64,000 bases of DNA from Bacteroidales bacterium (lineage in GTDB: Bacteria > Bacteroidota > Bacteroidia > Bacteroidales > VadinHA17): assembly GCA_029210565.1 (NCBI GenBank), contig JARGFQ010000012.1, positions 50,592-114,591 on the forward strand, read 5' to 3'. This document shows positions 40,823-50,086 of this stretch, one piece after another. Below the pieces are notes generated by a model that was not told the origin of the DNA, did not search any database, and saw only the letters and a program-made list of their open reading frames with translations. The translations under genes and the position numbers were made by a program. The number at the start of each line of letters is the position of its first letter. The stretch's first letter is position 1.

Positions 40823-42103
40823 TTATTTGCTGTTTTTGAATATTAGTTTCTCATTCTTTCCGAATGTGTCGTATCCTGAGATAATTACTTCCTCCCCGGG
40901 CTTCAATCCTTCAAGTATCTCATAGTATTTCGGGTTTTTTCTACCGGTTGAAATATCCCTGCGTGTGGCATACGATTCGGACGGGTCTAAGACGTAGATC
41001 CACTGTCCTCCGGTTTCCTGGAAGAAGCCGCCTATCGGTACAAGTATTGCCGTTTTGGGTTGTCCCAGCTGTAGGCTTGTATAATAGGTCTGGCCTGTGC
41101 GTATGTTTTCCGGTATTGTGTCAGTGAATACCATATCGATTTTAAAGGTACCGTTTCGCACCTCGGGATAGACCCTGCGCACGGTAAGGTTGAATGCATT
41201 CCCCTGTCTGTCGAGTGTTGCGGTCAGGCCGGTGCGGATCCTGTCTATATAGTGCTCATCTATCTGAGCGGTCACCTTGAAGGAGGTCAGGACGTTAATC
41301 TGGCCCATGTTCGCTCCTTTGGATATTGACTGTCCTATCTCCGGGACGAGCAGTCCGAGTTGACCGTCGACGGTGGCCCGCACGTTCAGGTTCTCCATCC
41401 TCTGCCTTACCAGTGAAAGGTTCCTGCGCATATTGTCCAGGTTGTTTTTTAGGTTGTCAACCTGTACCGAGCGGAAGACAGAGTCCTGTTTCTGTCTCTC
41501 GACAAACAGTCCCCTTGACTGGATGGCCATGTCGAGGTCCTCCTTCGAACGGATGAACTCTTCCACGGATATGAGACTGTCTTTCATCAGAATCATGTTC
41601 TGTTCGTAATTACGCTCTTTCCTTTCGATGTCATATTTCAGGTTGAGCAGTTCGCGTTTGATCTGTAACCTGTCCTGCTCCATTGCTATCTGGGTGTTTC
41701 TGAGGAAATTTTCCTTCTCTGCCAGCTGTGCTTCGCTGTCGAGTATGTTGAGATACATATCCGGGTTGGAGAGTCTCAGTATGATGTCACCCTCTTTGAC
41801 CATTGAGCCTTCCTCGATAAGTATCTCCTCAACCCGTCCTCCTTCCTGGGCATCGAGAAAGATTGTGCTGATCGGTTCCACCGTTCCCGGTATGGTAATG
41901 TAATCATTGAACTGGTCTTCGATGACCGTCTCAATTATCAGCTTGTCTCTTTCGACCCTGTAGGTGGAGGTCCTTTCGGCAAAGAAAGCCATATACATCA
42001 GCACAACAAATGCCAGGGCTCCCGCGATCCAGGCGATGTGCTTACCCCTTAAGCCCTTCTTCTTCTCAATAGGTTTATCCATTCTTTCAAGTGGCGTATC
42101 CAT
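40823..42103 (-). CDS. HlyD/MacA-type periplasmic adaptor (membrane fusion protein)
   Basis: N-terminal TM; 'GTVEPISTIFLDAQEGGRVEEILIEEGSMVKEGDIILRLSNPDMYLNI', 'VRATVDGQLGLLVPEIGQSISKGANMGQI', 'GLKPGEEVIISGYDTFGKNEKLIF'. Confidence 0.93.
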   Translation of the reverse strand: MDTPLERMDKPIEKKKGLRGKHIAWIAGALAFVVLMYMAFFAERTSTYRVERDKLIIETVIEDQFNDYITIPGTVEPISTIFLDAQEGGRVEEILIEEGSMVKEGDIILRLSNPDMYLNILDSEAQLAEKENFLRNTQIAMEQDRLQIKRELLNLKYDIERKERNYEQNMILMKDSLISVEEFIRSKEDLDMAIQSRGLFVERQKQDSVFRSVQVDNLKNNLDNMRRNLSLVRQRMENLNVRATVDGQLGLLVPEIGQSISKGANMGQINVLTSFKVTAQIDEHYIDRIRTGLTATLDRQGNAFNLTVRRVYPEVRNGTFKIDMVFTDTIPENIRTGQTYYTSLQLGQPKTAILVPIGGFFQETGGQWIYVLDPSESYATRRDISTGRKNPKYYEILEGLKPGEEVIISGYDTFGKNEKLIFKNSK

Positions 42104-42120
42104 TATTCTTCGTTTTGATT

Positions 42121-43288
42121 TTAGTTAATTACCAGGTTTCCATACTCTCCTGTCGAAAAGAACCGGATTGTAAGTTCACGTATCATTAATTGCAGTTTGG
42201 TTCTGAGTGCCTCTGTTTCTGCGGAGAAGAGGGTTGTTCTGGCCGCAGAGTAATCGGTAACATCGACCAGTCCCGATTCGAATTTCTTTTCCACGGCATT
42301 ATATGATTTCCTGTTGAATTCCAGGTTGGCCTCCGCGTCCAGGTACTCCTGCTTCCCGTGATTGTACGAGAGGCAGGCATCTTCAATCTCGGAGTAAAGG
42401 TTGTACTTCTCAAGCTCGAGACGAAGTTCAGTATCACTCTTCCTTATTATTGCGAGTTTTATATTCCTGCTTGCTGAATATTTATTAAGATCGGGATGTT
42501 AAGCGAGAGGAAAACTGCCTGGCTGTTATTGTTTTTAAGCTGGCTTGCGTATGAGGCCTGTTCCGCTGCATCTTCACCAAGCACCTTATAAAAGCCGGTA
42601 TGTCAAAGGAGCCTCTGGATGATAACCGCAGCATCTGCTTCAGTTGCGTCACCGTCTGGCTTGCATTGTTCTGAGCAATTGTATACGTAAGCCTGTCGCC
42701 TGAAGCCTGGATCTCCATTTCATATTTGCGGGCAACCGATTCCTTGCCGGTCTCAACCATCCTGGTGATCCTGAACAACTGCCTCTCCGACAGCTCAAGC
42801 TGCATCTTTGCCGCAGCCTCCAGTCCCTTGGCATAAACAACCTGGTAGTACTGCCCCATGATCTCTACGATGAGAGAATTCCGGGCCACCTTCTCCGATT
42901 CAATTCCCGCATTAAGCATGAATTTGTTTGCAGAAATGGTGTTGAGAGTGGTGAAACCGTTGAAGAGTTCAATGGTCGAGTTGAGAGAGTATGAGTTGCT
43001 TATGTTCTGCTTGAAGGTGATCAGGTTTGTAACCGGGTCGATGGACCTCCCGAAACCGACACGCGCATCAGTACCCAGGTTGAGATTCGGCAGCAGGTCC
43101 ATCCTGGCCTTTGTCAGGTCTACACTGGCAGTTTCTGTAAGTAATCCCTGTCTCTGTAACCCGATATTATTCTCCAGGGCATAGATTATGCAATCTCCGA
43201 GGGTCCATTTTTCCTCCTGGGCATTAAGCTCCTTCGGAAAAACAGCAGCCAAAATCAATATTAAACATTTCAGATACTTCATTTCCAT
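42121..43288 (-). pseudogene. TolC-family outer membrane efflux protein, degenerate (apparent internal deletion plus two frameshifts)
   Basis: N-part ORF 42485..43288 up to 'QTVTQLKQMLRLSSRGSFDIPA'; frame change to 'FYKVLGEDAAEQASYASQLKNNNSQAVFLSLNIPI'; second frame change to 'NKYSASRNIKLAIIRKSDTELRLELEKYNLYSEIEDACLSYNHGKQEYLDAEANLEFNRKSYNAVEKKFESGLVDVTDYSAARTTLFSAETEALRTKLQLMI...TGEYGNLVIN*'. Confidence 0.85.
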
Positions 43289-43310
43289 ACAAACTTTTCT
43301 GTTCTTAAGG

Positions 43311-43325
43311 CCAAAGAGTGTGCCA
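43311..43325 (-). promoter_or_regulatory. Near-consensus sigma-54 (-24/-12) promoter upstream of tolC
   Basis: On the minus strand TGGCACACTCTTTGG (consensus TGGCAC-N5-TTGC; the -12 element reads TTGG), just upstream of the tolC start; lies within an AAAGAGTG-TGC-CACTCTTT palindrome. Confidence 0.6.
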
Positions 43326-43583
43326 CTCTTTCAAGATACAGATAATCAATACGATGCAAAAATGAAAATCATTGTAAACGTAAAATAATCAGACAGTCGA
43401 TGTCAAAGAATCATACAATCAGTTACAAGGCTTACCAGGCATCGGTAGCGAACCCTGCCGATGCAATTAACACTGTATTGAGATAACTTTGAAGATATTA
43501 TACAGAAGGGAGAATTTTCCTTCTCATAGCAGGAGTTAGATCAGTTAATCAGGATAACCATTCTGTGGAGATTGCATAGTGGA

Positions 43584-43661
43584 TGTTCCGGATCCGACAG
43601 GATTTACCGGAGGGGTTCTCATTATGACAATATGAAGAAGAGCCTGGAGCCTATGCTATAA
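43584..43661 (+). pseudogene. Relic of a Mut7-C RNase gene 3' end
   Basis: Translation CSGSDRIYRRGSHYDNMKKSLEPML* aligns without gaps to CPGCDRIYWEGSHYDNMKRIINQVL of the intact gene at 34395..35174. Confidence 0.75.
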
Positions 43662-43717
43662 GCATGGCAGTACACGCCAGTAAAATTTAGGAGCAATCGT
43701 TATAATTTCCTAATTTC

Positions 43718-46432
43718 GTGCCCCAACAGCATGAGAAATACAATCCGTTAAACAACATGTCGGAGTTTTATAAAAAAGATGTCAGCGAGCTTGCAGATGA
43801 CCTTAAGACCAGATTAGAGTCAGGGCTAAGCTCCGCAGAAGTGCGTGAGAGACTGCAGCAATATGGCTATAACCAGCTGGAGACGAAAGGAAAAAAGAGT
43901 TTTCTCCGGATGTTCTTTTACCAGTTTAAAAGCTTCATGATCATCGTACTGCTGATTGCAGCCGCAATCTCCGGGGTAGTGGGGGTCATGGAAGACGAGG
44001 GGCTGATGGACACTTTTGTTATACTTGGCATCCTGGTTGTGAATGCTCTCATCGGTGCCATCCAGGAGAAGAAGGCGGAGTCGTCGCTGGAGGCACTGAA
44101 AGAGCTTGCGGCACCACTGTCCAGGGTTCTGCGCGACGGGGCCATCACCGAGGTCAATACCAGGGACCTGGTGCCCGGCGACATTGTAATACTTGAGACG
44201 GGGGGTCTTGTCCCGGCAGATATAAGGCTCACCGAGGCTGTCAATCTTAAAATCCAGGAATCATCACTTACCGGTGAGAGCGTTCCGGTTAGCAAGATTA
44301 CACAGACACTTGAGGGTGAAAAGATAGCTCTGGGTGACAGGAAGAACATGGCATTCTCAAGTGGCATGGTGACATACGGACGCGGCAGGGGGGTAGTGGT
44401 AGCCACAGGCATGTCGACCGAGGTAGGAAAGATAGCCACCATGCTTCAGGAGGCCGGGGAGACAGAGACGCCGATGAGCAAACGCCTTAACCAGCTGGGA
44501 AGGATGCTGGGGCTGGTGGCCTTGGCCATCTGTGGTTTGATTTTCGCAGTTGGCGTTCTCTATGGCAATTCTGTGATCAGCATGTTCATGACGGCTGTCA
44601 GTCTTGCCGTGGCGGCCATACCTGAAGGATTGCCGGCGGTATCAACTGTGGTGCTTGCCATCGGGGTGCAGCGGATGGTGAAAAAGAACGCCATCATCCG
44701 TAACCTGCCGTCAGTGGAGACGCTGGGCAGCGCCACGGTTATTTGCTCGGACAAGACGGGCACCCTGACGCAGAACAGGATGACGGTGGTTGAAGCCTAT
44801 GTTAACCACAAACGTGAGGGGATAAACAGGAACTCTCCCGGCAGCGTACTCAATGACGAGGAGAAGAAGTTGCTCTCGATCTCGGTATTATGTGCCGATG
44901 CAACCTTGAAGGTGAACGAGGACGGAAAGATTTCGTTTACAGGCGATCCGACCGAGACAGCCCTTCTCGATTTCGGGATACTCTATGATGTTTACAAAGA
45001 TGAGCTGGAGAAGGAATCACCGAGGGTAGCAGAGATACCGTTCGATTCGGAACGCAAGCGCATGACCACCGTCAACAGGATAGGAGAGGAGAGCACCAGG
45101 GTCAACGTCAAGGGAGGACTTGATGAGGTCCTGGCTGTGTGTGACAAGATCATCATTGAAGGAGTCGTCAGGCCGCTGGAGCAGGATGACCTTGAGAAAA
45201 TCCATGAGGCCAATGAGGCGATGGCCAACTCTGCACTGAGGGTGCTGGCAATGGCCTATAAGGAGTGTGACGAAGCTCCCAAAAAGGTTACTATAGGTGA
45301 GCTTGAGAACGGGCTTATCTTCACGGGTCTCCTGGGTATGATCGACCCTGCCAGGCCGGAGGTGGTGGATGCTGTGGCAAGGTGCGGAACAGCAGGTATA
45401 CGTCCCATTATGATTACAGGTGACCATAAAATCACTGCCCTCGCCATAGCCCGGGAAATAGGCATCTTCAGGGATGGTGACACGGCGATCACCGGCAGTG
45501 AGCTGGAGAACCTCAGTGACCAGGAGCTAACGGACAATATAAAAATATACTCAGTTTATGCCAGGGTAGCTCCCGAGCATAAGGTACGCATCGTCAAGGC
45601 ATGGCAGAGCCACAGCGAGGTGGTGGCCATGACCGGCGACGGCGTCAATGATGCCCCTGCCCTCAAGCAGGCAGACATAGGCGCAGCCATGGGCATTGTA
45701 GGTACCGATGTGGCCAAGGGTGCTGCTGACATGATACTTACGGATGACAATTTTGCCACTATAGTATCGGCGGTGGAGGAGGGGCGCAGGATCTATGACA
45801 ACATCCTGAAGGTTATACAGTACCTGCTGTCGACAAACGTAGGCGAGATTTTCCTGATACTGGTCACGTCGATATTCAACATGGGGATGCCGCTGCTGCC
45901 CATTCATATCCTATGGATCAACCTGGTAACTGACAGTCTTCCTGCCCTGGCGCTGAGTGTCGACCCTCCGGAGAAGGGAATCATGAACCGCAAGCCGCGT
46001 AATCCCATAGAAGGTTTCATGACCAAAGGAATGACATGGCGTGTCATGTACCAGGGGCTGATGATAGGATGCATTCCGCTGGTTTCATACATCCTGGGTC
46101 TCCGCGACGGCGGCGAGGAGCTGGGTCGAACCATGGCTTTTGCCACACTCATGTTCGCACAGCTGGTGCATGTCCGCAACCTGCATTCCAATGCCCTTTC
46201 CTCATTCAGGACCAATCCTTTGAAGAACAAGCCGCTTATCGGGGCTATCCTGGCGTCAGCGGTCATCGGGCTGATTGTTCTCCTTGTGCCGCCTGTACGC
46301 GAAGCATTCAGCCTGGCTGTCATGGATCGCGACCACTGGATCATAGTCATACTCATGGCCCTGGCTCCCATACCTGTGGTGGAGCTGTTCAAGCTGTTCA
46401 GAATTAACGGCATGAAGATTGACAGAAGTTAA
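43718..46432 (+). CDS. Calcium-translocating-type P-type ATPase (PMR1/PMCA-like)
   Basis: 'QESSLTGESVPVSK', 'VICSDKTGTLTQNRMTVVEAY', 'TGDGVNDAPALKQADIGAAMGIVGTDVAKGAADMILTDDNFATIV', 'ILWINLVTDSLPALALSVDPPEKGIMNRKPR'. Confidence 0.96.
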   Translation: MPQQHEKYNPLNNMSEFYKKDVSELADDLKTRLESGLSSAEVRERLQQYGYNQLETKGKKSFLRMFFYQFKSFMIIVLLIAAAISGVVGVMEDEGLMDTFVILGILVVNALIGAIQEKKAESSLEALKELAAPLSRVLRDGAITEVNTRDLVPGDIVILETGGLVPADIRLTEAVNLKIQESSLTGESVPVSKITQTLEGEKIALGDRKNMAFSSGMVTYGRGRGVVVATGMSTEVGKIATMLQEAGETETPMSKRLNQLGRMLGLVALAICGLIFAVGVLYGNSVISMFMTAVSLAVAAIPEGLPAVSTVVLAIGVQRMVKKNAIIRNLPSVETLGSATVICSDKTGTLTQNRMTVVEAYVNHKREGINRNSPGSVLNDEEKKLLSISVLCADATLKVNEDGKISFTGDPTETALLDFGILYDVYKDELEKESPRVAEIPFDSERKRMTTVNRIGEESTRVNVKGGLDEVLAVCDKIIIEGVVRPLEQDDLEKIHEANEAMANSALRVLAMAYKECDEAPKKVTIGELENGLIFTGLLGMIDPARPEVVDAVARCGTAGIRPIMITGDHKITALAIAREIGIFRDGDTAITGSELENLSDQELTDNIKIYSVYARVAPEHKVRIVKAWQSHSEVVAMTGDGVNDAPALKQADIGAAMGIVGTDVAKGAADMILTDDNFATIVSAVEEGRRIYDNILKVIQYLLSTNVGEIFLILVTSIFNMGMPLLPIHILWINLVTDSLPALALSVDPPEKGIMNRKPRNPIEGFMTKGMTWRVMYQGLMIGCIPLVSYILGLRDGGEELGRTMAFATLMFAQLVHVRNLHSNALSSFRTNPLKNKPLIGAILASAVIGLIVLLVPPVREAFSLAVMDRDHWIIVILMALAPIPVVELFKLFRINGMKIDRS

Positions 46433-46457
46433 AAATGACCCACCGGGATGATCTGCG

Positions 46458-47717
46458 ATGACAATGAACAATATGCCGGGAATTCAATCCCGAGGAACGA
46501 GCCGCGACATTAAAATCCTCGGATTCAACAGGAACATCTTTTTCACCGGACTGACAAGCTTCCTTACAGATACATCGGTCAAGATGATCTATTCGGTGAT
46601 GCCGATGTTTTTAATGTCTATCGGCGCCTCGAAGGCGAGCCTGGGGCTGATCGAGGGGGTGGCCGAGAGCACGGCATCACTGGTTAAGGCGTTGTCAGGC
46701 TTCTGGAGCGACAAGATCGGGAAGAATAAGCCGTTCATGCTTGTGGGATATGCTATTTCTGCCATCATCATGCCGTTGTATGCTTTTGTCATCTCGCCAA
46801 TCCAGGTGCTGGTATTGCGATTTGCTGAAAGATTTGGGAAGGGTATCAGGACGGCTCCGCGAGACAGTCTGATCGCCGCCTCCGTCACCAATAAGGATAC
46901 CGGCAGAAGCTTCGGGTTGCAGAAGGCCATGGATAACAGCGGTGCTATTGCCGGACCGCTGATGGCATTTGCCATGCTCTCCCTCTTCCCCGATAATTAC
47001 AGGTTGCTCTTTCTCGTGGCCGGGATACCGGCTATAGCGGGAATATTTGTCATAATCTTCGGAATAAAAGAGATCAGAAAGAGTAAGGCAGAACTGTTTC
47101 AAAAGTTTCGCTTCAGGGATTTCAGCAAAAGATATTATCTGTTCCTGGGGATTATTTTCATCTTCACGCTGGGAAACTCTACCGATGCGCTTTTGCTTGT
47201 CAAGGCCAATGAAGCCGGTATAAAAGTCGCCCTTATTCCTCTTGTGTACCTGGTCACCAACGCTGTTTCGGTCATTGCCTCCATTCCCGTAGGTTCACTC
47301 TCCGACAGGGTTGGAAAGGAGAAGATCCTGGTTGTTGGTTTCCTGATTTATGCGCTGGTCTATTTCGGCTTCGGGAGATCCTCAGACACAGCGGTAATTA
47401 TATCTTTGTTTGCACTCTACGGACTATATTCGGCTGCTACTGACGGCATTCAGAAGGCATTTGTCTCCGACATCGTCGATACAAACAAGAAGGGTACCGG
47501 CCTTGGCATCTACAATGCCCTGGTTGGAATAACCCTGTTGCCTGCCAGCATCATTGCCGGAGTGCTGTATGATAAAGTGGACTCAAGAATTCCTTTCTAT
47601 TTCGGGGCAGTGATGGCTATACTGGCAGCCATCCTTATGGGTATATTTGCTATTACAGCACTCAGGACCCCAACCGCCGTCGGAACTACGGCTGGCAACC
47701 CGGACCGCAAAGCCTGA
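46458..47717 (+). CDS. MFS transporter
   Basis: 'NIFFTGLTSFLTDTSVKMIYSVMPMFLMSIGASKASLGLIEGVAESTASLVKALSGFWSDKIGKNKPFMLVGYAIS', 'RFGKGIRTAPRDSLIAASV'. Confidence 0.94.
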   Translation: MTMNNMPGIQSRGTSRDIKILGFNRNIFFTGLTSFLTDTSVKMIYSVMPMFLMSIGASKASLGLIEGVAESTASLVKALSGFWSDKIGKNKPFMLVGYAISAIIMPLYAFVISPIQVLVLRFAERFGKGIRTAPRDSLIAASVTNKDTGRSFGLQKAMDNSGAIAGPLMAFAMLSLFPDNYRLLFLVAGIPAIAGIFVIIFGIKEIRKSKAELFQKFRFRDFSKRYYLFLGIIFIFTLGNSTDALLLVKANEAGIKVALIPLVYLVTNAVSVIASIPVGSLSDRVGKEKILVVGFLIYALVYFGFGRSSDTAVIISLFALYGLYSAATDGIQKAFVSDIVDTNKKGTGLGIYNALVGITLLPASIIAGVLYDKVDSRIPFYFGAVMAILAAILMGIFAITALRTPTAVGTTAGNPDRKA

Positions 47718-47806
47718 CAGAAAGCTCCGGAAGCTCAATTATGAATGCCCCGAACCATGCAAAAATAGGCATTAGCATTTCATCTTCCGACCCCGGTCGT
47801 CAGGCC

Positions 47807-47896
47807 CTAAATCCAGTCGAGCAGTCGTTTTTCGCTCTGCAGGACCCCGATCTCCGTCACATCCTGGCTGACCTCGATGGTGCTGCGGTAAAGCAT
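47807..47896 (-). pseudogene. Relic of PAS/PAC (DUF438-like) protein C-terminus
   Basis: Minus-strand translation MLYRSTIEVSQDVTEIGVLQSEKRLLDWI* resembles the PAC-domain end YRGTLEVxQDVTEIRxLEGEKRLLDW; no upstream coding frame. Confidence 0.6.
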
Positions 47897-47992
47897 TATT
47901 CAACTCCTTTCGCGGCTTGGATCAGAATGATAAATATTATGGTGATTGGTGAACTTTGATTTAGATAAAGGGTTTAACTTTAAAAAAAAATC

Positions 47993-49018
47993 ATGTCAGA
48001 AAAAGCTCTAAACAGCCGCCGCGAATTCCTGCAGAAGATGATAGCACTTACTGCTATGGCAGGTGTAGTACCGTATGCTGATGCATTCGGGCAGCCTCTC
48101 TTTGGTCTAAATAAGGGAAAGCTGCCATTGCGTCCCCTGGGTAAGACCGGCCATATGGTAGGATTATTCAGTCTCGGAGGTCAGGCCTCCATTGAGGTCC
48201 CGGGCAGGGAAGATATTGCCCTGGATATCATCAACAGGGCTATAGACCTGGGGGTAAACTATATAGACACAGCCGCAGCATACGGCAGGCAGACGCCGAC
48301 AGTTCCCCGTGCCGATGCCATGGGCACCAGTGAGAGAAACCTGGGGCAGGTGCTGAAGTACCGACGCAAGGAGGTGTTCCTGGCTTCCAAGACTCACGAC
48401 CGCACCTATGACGGATCGATGCGGCTCCTGGAGAAGTCGTTTAAGCAGCTCAACACTGACCATCTCGACCTGTGGCAGATTCATAACGTCAAACTGTCCG
48501 AGATGCAGACCCTTGACAGGATCACCGGCGACGGTGGCGTTCTCAAGGCGATGATCAGGGCACGTGATGAAAAGATGATCCGGTTTATCGGATTCACAGG
48601 GCATGAGGGACCGGATGTTATGAATGCACTGCTTGAGAGATTCCCGTTTGACAATGTACTGGTAGCCATTAATGCAGCTGACAAGCACCATGACCCGTTC
48701 ATAGAGAAGTTCCTCCCCAACGCCGTAAAGAGCGGCATGGGCATAGTGGGGATGAAGATCCCGGCGCGCGACCGCATATTTGCCAACGGAGGCATCATCA
48801 CTATGAAGGAGGCGATGGAGTATGTCATGACCCTTCCTGTAAGCACAGTCATTGTTGGTATTGACAAGATCACGGAGCTGGAGGAGAACATCCGCATAGC
48901 GCAGGAGTTCAAGCCTCTAACAGCCGATGAGATGCTTGCCATAGAGGCAAAAACCAAGCCGCACTACAAGGATCTGCTTTTCTTCAAGAACCTGTCGGAT
49001 TGGCCGTCCGACTGGTAG
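47993..49018 (+). CDS. Aldo/keto reductase with probable Tat signal
   Basis: 'SRREFLQKMIALTAMAGVVPYADAFG' N-terminus; 'LPLRPLGKTGHMVGLFSLGGQ', 'GVNYIDTAAAYG', 'HLDLWQIHNV', 'IRFIGFTGHEGPDVM'. Confidence 0.93.
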   Translation: MSEKALNSRREFLQKMIALTAMAGVVPYADAFGQPLFGLNKGKLPLRPLGKTGHMVGLFSLGGQASIEVPGREDIALDIINRAIDLGVNYIDTAAAYGRQTPTVPRADAMGTSERNLGQVLKYRRKEVFLASKTHDRTYDGSMRLLEKSFKQLNTDHLDLWQIHNVKLSEMQTLDRITGDGGVLKAMIRARDEKMIRFIGFTGHEGPDVMNALLERFPFDNVLVAINAADKHHDPFIEKFLPNAVKSGMGIVGMKIPARDRIFANGGIITMKEAMEYVMTLPVSTVIVGIDKITELEENIRIAQEFKPLTADEMLAIEAKTKPHYKDLLFFKNLSDWPSDW

Positions 49019-49095
49019 TCTTCAGTCTTCAGTCAGTAGTCTTCAGTCTTCAGTCAATCAATGAGTTAACGACTGCCGACTGAGAACTGCCAACT
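49017..49095. repeat. Short-word intergenic repeat (gtcttcagtcttcagtcagtagtcttcagtcttcagtc...gactgccgactgagaactgcc)
   Basis: Direct repetition of 'agtcttcagtcttcagtca'; same vocabulary as 19931..20047. Confidence 0.7.
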
Positions 49096-50039
49096 TACTT
49101 GGCCACTGGTCCGGCGGGCACCTCTTCGACCCTCCGCTCACGCCGGCCGGCGACGCCGAAGAACCATATCAGTGAGAGAGATATGATTACCATGCCTGTT
49201 ATGGTCACCCAGTCAGCATTTTCTCCGGGAACGATCATCCAGCTCAGTATGGCCCCGAAGACGGGAAGGATGAACTTCCACAGGTTCAGCTCGCTGACCT
49301 TCACTCCCGGTCTCTTCAGCAGCACGTACCATTTTGAGAAGGTGAAGGCAGACATGAAGGAGAGCCAGGCAAGGACCAGCCAGTAATGAAATGGGAATTC
49401 AGGTTTCTCAGGCACAGCTTCAGTGAAGAATGAGGCCCCAAACATTATCAATCCTCCCACCAGCAGGGAGAAGGAGCTAAGCACCACGGGATTCATGTGC
49501 TTGCCGTTCTTGGATACAAGCACATTGCTTGTCGCTGTTGAGATGTTTGCAACAAAGATCATTATCACCCCTGCCATCTCGCCCGGCAGGCCGAACTGAA
49601 ACCCCTGCCTTCCTGCGCTCACCAGAACTATACCGGCCAGGCCGAAGAAAATCGTTATCACCTTGGCGCGGTTAAACCGCTCTTCCCTGATCATCATCCG
49701 GGAAATTATGGCGGTAACGAAGGGCTGAGCTCCTACTATTACTGCCCCCAGCGCTCCGGGCACGCGGTCCATTCCCTTGTAGAAGAGGGTATAGTTAATA
49801 AGCACCTGCAGCACGGTGACCCAGATCGCCAATCCTTTGTTGTCAAGTATCATCCTGACATACAGGCGCGGCCTTAGCGTGAAGGGAAGGATCATCAGTC
49901 CTGCCAGCATGAAGCGTGTCCCCGCAAAATGTATCGGCGTCGAATACTGAAGTCCGATCTTGATGAAAGGGTATGCCGTGGACCACATCAGGCAGGCGAC
50001 AATGGCCCAGAAGATGGTGTTGTAGTGCTGGTCTTTCAT
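49095..50039 (-). CDS. EamA/DMT family transporter
   Basis: Ten hydrophobic segments, 'WAIVACLMWSTAYPFIKIGLQYSTPIHFAGTRFMLAGLMILPF', 'GALGAVIVGAQPFVTAIIS'. Confidence 0.93.
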   Translation of the reverse strand: MKDQHYNTIFWAIVACLMWSTAYPFIKIGLQYSTPIHFAGTRFMLAGLMILPFTLRPRLYVRMILDNKGLAIWVTVLQVLINYTLFYKGMDRVPGALGAVIVGAQPFVTAIISRMMIREERFNRAKVITIFFGLAGIVLVSAGRQGFQFGLPGEMAGVIMIFVANISTATSNVLVSKNGKHMNPVVLSSFSLLVGGLIMFGASFFTEAVPEKPEFPFHYWLVLAWLSFMSAFTFSKWYVLLKRPGVKVSELNLWKFILPVFGAILSWMIVPGENADWVTITGMVIISLSLIWFFGVAGRRERRVEEVPAGPVAK

Positions 50040-50086
50040 TGGGTTCTAAGAGGTGAGCAAATATCGCGGTTTTTTTGTTTCGCTGA

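Noticed and set aside
42186-42437. 83-aa minus-strand ORF in the tolC region
   Set aside because: Wrong frame. The true TolC C-terminal sequence (LDAEANLEFNRKSYNAVEKKFESGLVDVTDYSAARTTLFSAETEAL) lies in another frame without an ATG.
47741-47959. 72-aa plus-strand ORF between the MFS and aldo/keto reductase genes
   Set aside because: Composition not protein-like, and the minus strand encodes a recognisable PAS/PAC C-terminal relic.
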